NCBI GenBank assembly: GCA_000715635.1
Contig: KL569168.1
Coordinates: 5,228 to 12,278 of the forward strand
DNA length: 7,051 nt
Direction: 5' to 3'
Origin: Streptomyces violaceus
Lineage (GTDB): Bacteria > Actinomycetota > Actinomycetes > Streptomycetales > Streptomycetaceae
The notes below the pieces were generated by a model. It worked only from the letters and a program-made list of their open reading frames with translations, made no database searches and had not been told where the DNA came from. Positions 5,376 through 7,051 of this stretch are shown in pieces (positions within the stretch are counted from its first letter, which is position 1; the number at the start of each line of letters is the position of its first letter). Both the position numbers and the translations under genes were made by a program.

Positions 5376-6805
5376 CTCCCGGCACCCTGCCGGCGCGGGA
5401 GCACCTCCCGGCCGCACCAGCCGGTACGCCTGTCCTGGACGTAGTGATCCCCGTCTACAACGAGGAGAAGGACCTCCAGCCGTGCGTCCGCAGACTGTAC
5501 GAGCACCTCGAGAGGACGTTCCCGTACGCGTTCCGCATCACGATCGCGGACAACGCCTCCACGGACACCACCCCGCGGGTGGCGGCGCGGCTGGCGGCGG
5601 AGATTCCCGAGGTCACCCTCTTCCGGCTGGAGCAGAAGGGCCGCGGCCGGGCCCTGCGGGCCGTCTGGTCGGCCTCCGACGCCCCGGTGCTCGCGTACAT
5701 GGACGTGGACCTGTCCACCGACCTCAACGCCCTGCTCCCGCTGGTGGCGCCGCTGATCTCAGGCCACTCGGACCTCGCGATCGGCTCCCGGCTCGCCCGT
5801 AGCTCGCGCGTGGTGCGCGGCCCCAAGCGGGAGTTCATCAGCCGGGCCTACAACCTCATCCTGCGCGGCTCGCTCCAGGCCCGCTTCTCGGACGCCCAGT
5901 GCGGGTTCAAGGCGATCCGCCGTGACGTGGCGCAGGTGCTGCTGCCGCTCGTCGAGGACACCGGCTGGTTCTTCGACACCGAGATGCTGGTGCTCGCCGA
6001 GCGCGCGGGGCTCCGTATCCACGAGGTGCCGGTCGACTGGGTCGACGACCCCGACTCGACCGTGCACATCGTCAAGACCGCGACCGACGACCTCAAGGGC
6101 GTGTGGCGGATCGGCAGGGCCCTGGCCACCGGCTCGCTGCCGCTGGACCGGATCACCCGGCCGTTCGGGGACGACCCGCGCGACCGCGAGATCAAGGACG
6201 TACCGAAGGGCCTGGCCCGCCAGCTCGTCGGGTTCTGCGTGGTCGGCGCCCTGTCCACCCTCTTCTACCTGCTGCTCTACAGCGGCTTCCGCGTCTTCAC
6301 CGGTTCGCAGGTCGCCAACGCGTTCGCCCTGCTGGTCTCGGCGATCGCCAACACGGCGGCCAACCGGCGGCTCACCTTCGGGGTGCGCGGGCGCGGCGGG
6401 GCCGTACGGCACCAGGCGCAGGGCCTGGTCGTCTTCGGCATCGGACTCGCCCTGACCAGCGGCTCGCTCGCCGCGCTCAACGCGGCCACGTCCGAGCCCG
6501 CGCACTCCACCGAACTGGCGGTGCTCATCGCCGCCAACCTCGCGGCGACCGTGCTGCGTTTCCTGCTCTTCAGGGCGTGGGTGTTCCCGGACCGGCGCGA
6601 CGGCGACCCGGCGCCGGCCGCCTCGCACACTCCGGTCCACCCCCTGTCCTCGCCGACGTTTTCCACAGCGCGCCACGCCCCGTACGGGCCGCTTCCGCAG
6701 CGCACCCCCCGGTACACGCACGACACCGCTCAGTGGGGGAGGGACGCCACCGTGCAGCTGCAGCCGGTGCGCCCGCACGACACCGACCCGAGGGACTCCC
6801 GATGA
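5360..6805 (+). CDS. Bifunctional GT2 glycosyltransferase / GtrA-family membrane protein
   Basis: 481 aa from the ATG at 5360. Residues about 25-260 form a GT2 (GT-A fold) domain of the dolichyl/polyprenyl-phosphate sugar synthase type: V-V-I-P-V-Y-N-E-E (28-36), D-N-A-S-T-D, the metal-binding D115-x-D117 in M-D-V-D-L-S, and C-G-F-K-A. Residues about 284-410 form a GtrA domain with four hydrophobic helices, including the signatures A-N-T-A-A-N-R-R-L-T-F and F-R-A-W-V-F. GT2 enzymes of this kind load a nucleotide sugar onto polyprenyl phosphate at the inner membrane face, and GtrA proteins are thought to flip it. A Pro/Thr/His-rich tail of about 70 residues (412-481) follows and has no recognised domain. 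It lies 14 nt after the kinase and overlaps the next gene by 4 nt. The exact sugar is unknown. Confidence 0.9.
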   Translation: MRTDSSPGTLPAREHLPAAPAGTPVLDVVIPVYNEEKDLQPCVRRLYEHLERTFPYAFRITIADNASTDTTPRVAARLAAEIPEVTLFRLEQKGRGRALRAVWSASDAPVLAYMDVDLSTDLNALLPLVAPLISGHSDLAIGSRLARSSRVVRGPKREFISRAYNLILRGSLQARFSDAQCGFKAIRRDVAQVLLPLVEDTGWFFDTEMLVLAERAGLRIHEVPVDWVDDPDSTVHIVKTATDDLKGVWRIGRALATGSLPLDRITRPFGDDPRDREIKDVPKGLARQLVGFCVVGALSTLFYLLLYSGFRVFTGSQVANAFALLVSAIANTAANRRLTFGVRGRGGAVRHQAQGLVVFGIGLALTSGSLAALNAATSEPAHSTELAVLIAANLAATVLRFLLFRAWVFPDRRDGDPAPAASHTPVHPLSSPTFSTARHAPYGPLPQRTPRYTHDTAQWGRDATVQLQPVRPHDTDPRDSR

Positions 6806-7051
6806 CGATCCACTACGACCAGCAGACCGCGGACAGAGACACGAGTACCAGCGCCCGGACCCGTCCCCCGACCCCACCGGCATCCGTTCCCGGCGCCGAT
6901 GAACCCAAGAAGCCCTTCGTGCGACGCCTTTGGCACGGCCGCCCCGAGGATCCCCGCTGGGCCCGCCCGGCCTTCCTCGGCCTGCTCCTCGTGACCGCCG
7001 CGCTCTACCTCTACAACCTGAGCGCCTCCGGCTACGCCAACTCCTTCTACT
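6802..7051 (+). CDS. GT39-like (ArnT/YkcB-type) membrane glycosyltransferase, N-terminal part only
   Basis: 83 codons are visible from the ATG at 6802 to the right edge with no stop. GAGGG at 6790-6794 gives a good ribosome-binding site 7 nt upstream, and the ATG overlaps the preceding stop (ATGA). A polar Thr/Pro-rich cytoplasmic leader of about 50 residues is followed by W-A-R-P-A-F and a first membrane helix (about 55-73), then N-L-S-A-S-G-Y-A-N-S-F-Y. That last motif is typical of the first outer loop of actinobacterial YkcB-like GT39 proteins, which carry the acidic catalytic residues further on. Members use polyprenyl-phosphate sugars to modify acceptors on the outer face of the membrane. 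Its position after a GT2/GtrA gene supports this. The catalytic residues and the rest of the protein lie beyond the window. Confidence 0.8.
   Translation, partial: MTIHYDQQTADRDTSTSARTRPPTPPASVPGADEPKKPFVRRLWHGRPEDPRWARPAFLGLLLVTAALYLYNLSASGYANSFY

Noticed and set aside
5376..5401. Second hairpin CTCCCG/CGGGAG just downstream of the start-codon hairpin.
   Set aside because: Six G/C-rich pairs across a 14-nt loop are common by chance in this composition; not strong enough to list as a feature.

Overview
The window is high-GC DNA with strong G/C preference at third codon positions. All readable genes resemble actinobacterial, specifically Streptomyces-type, proteins: an HGxx-type small membrane protein, a DUF2797 protein, and an OmpR/HAMP-kinase pair joined to GT2/GtrA and GT39 glycosyltransferases. 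It looks like chromosomal sequence. I see no insertion sequence, phage gene, tRNA, rRNA or CRISPR array. No gene symbol can be given with confidence.

Left part (1-1846): two NUDIX hydrolases of different subfamilies diverge from a 65-bp gap. The one on the minus strand runs off the left edge. The second overlaps tail-to-tail with a minus-strand MarR-family regulator. The MarR gene is divergent from a small two-helix membrane protein, and the 103 bp between their starts hold a candidate operator.

Middle (1847-3006): a 132-bp gap carries three direct copies of a 12-bp motif, a perfect 14-bp palindrome and a possible leaderless promoter. It leads into a DUF2797 gene with a cysteine-rich (zinc-like) N-terminus and a core that resembles GIY-YIG/T5orf172 proteins. 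A 155-bp gap follows, containing a dense set of direct and inverted repeats.

Right part (3007-7051): a tightly packed four-gene operon encodes an OmpR-type response regulator, a two-helix HAMP sensor kinase (4-nt overlap), a GT2 glycosyltransferase fused to a GtrA membrane domain (14-nt gap) and the start of a GT39-like membrane glycosyltransferase (4-nt overlap, cut by the window edge). The likely logic is envelope sensing coupled to polyprenyl-phosphate-sugar synthesis, flipping and outer-face transfer. The two strongest unusual signals are the repeat array before the response regulator, which has an exact 33-bp period, and a 12-bp stem whose 5-nt loop contains the AUG of the GT2/GtrA gene, a layout that suggests translational control inside the operon.
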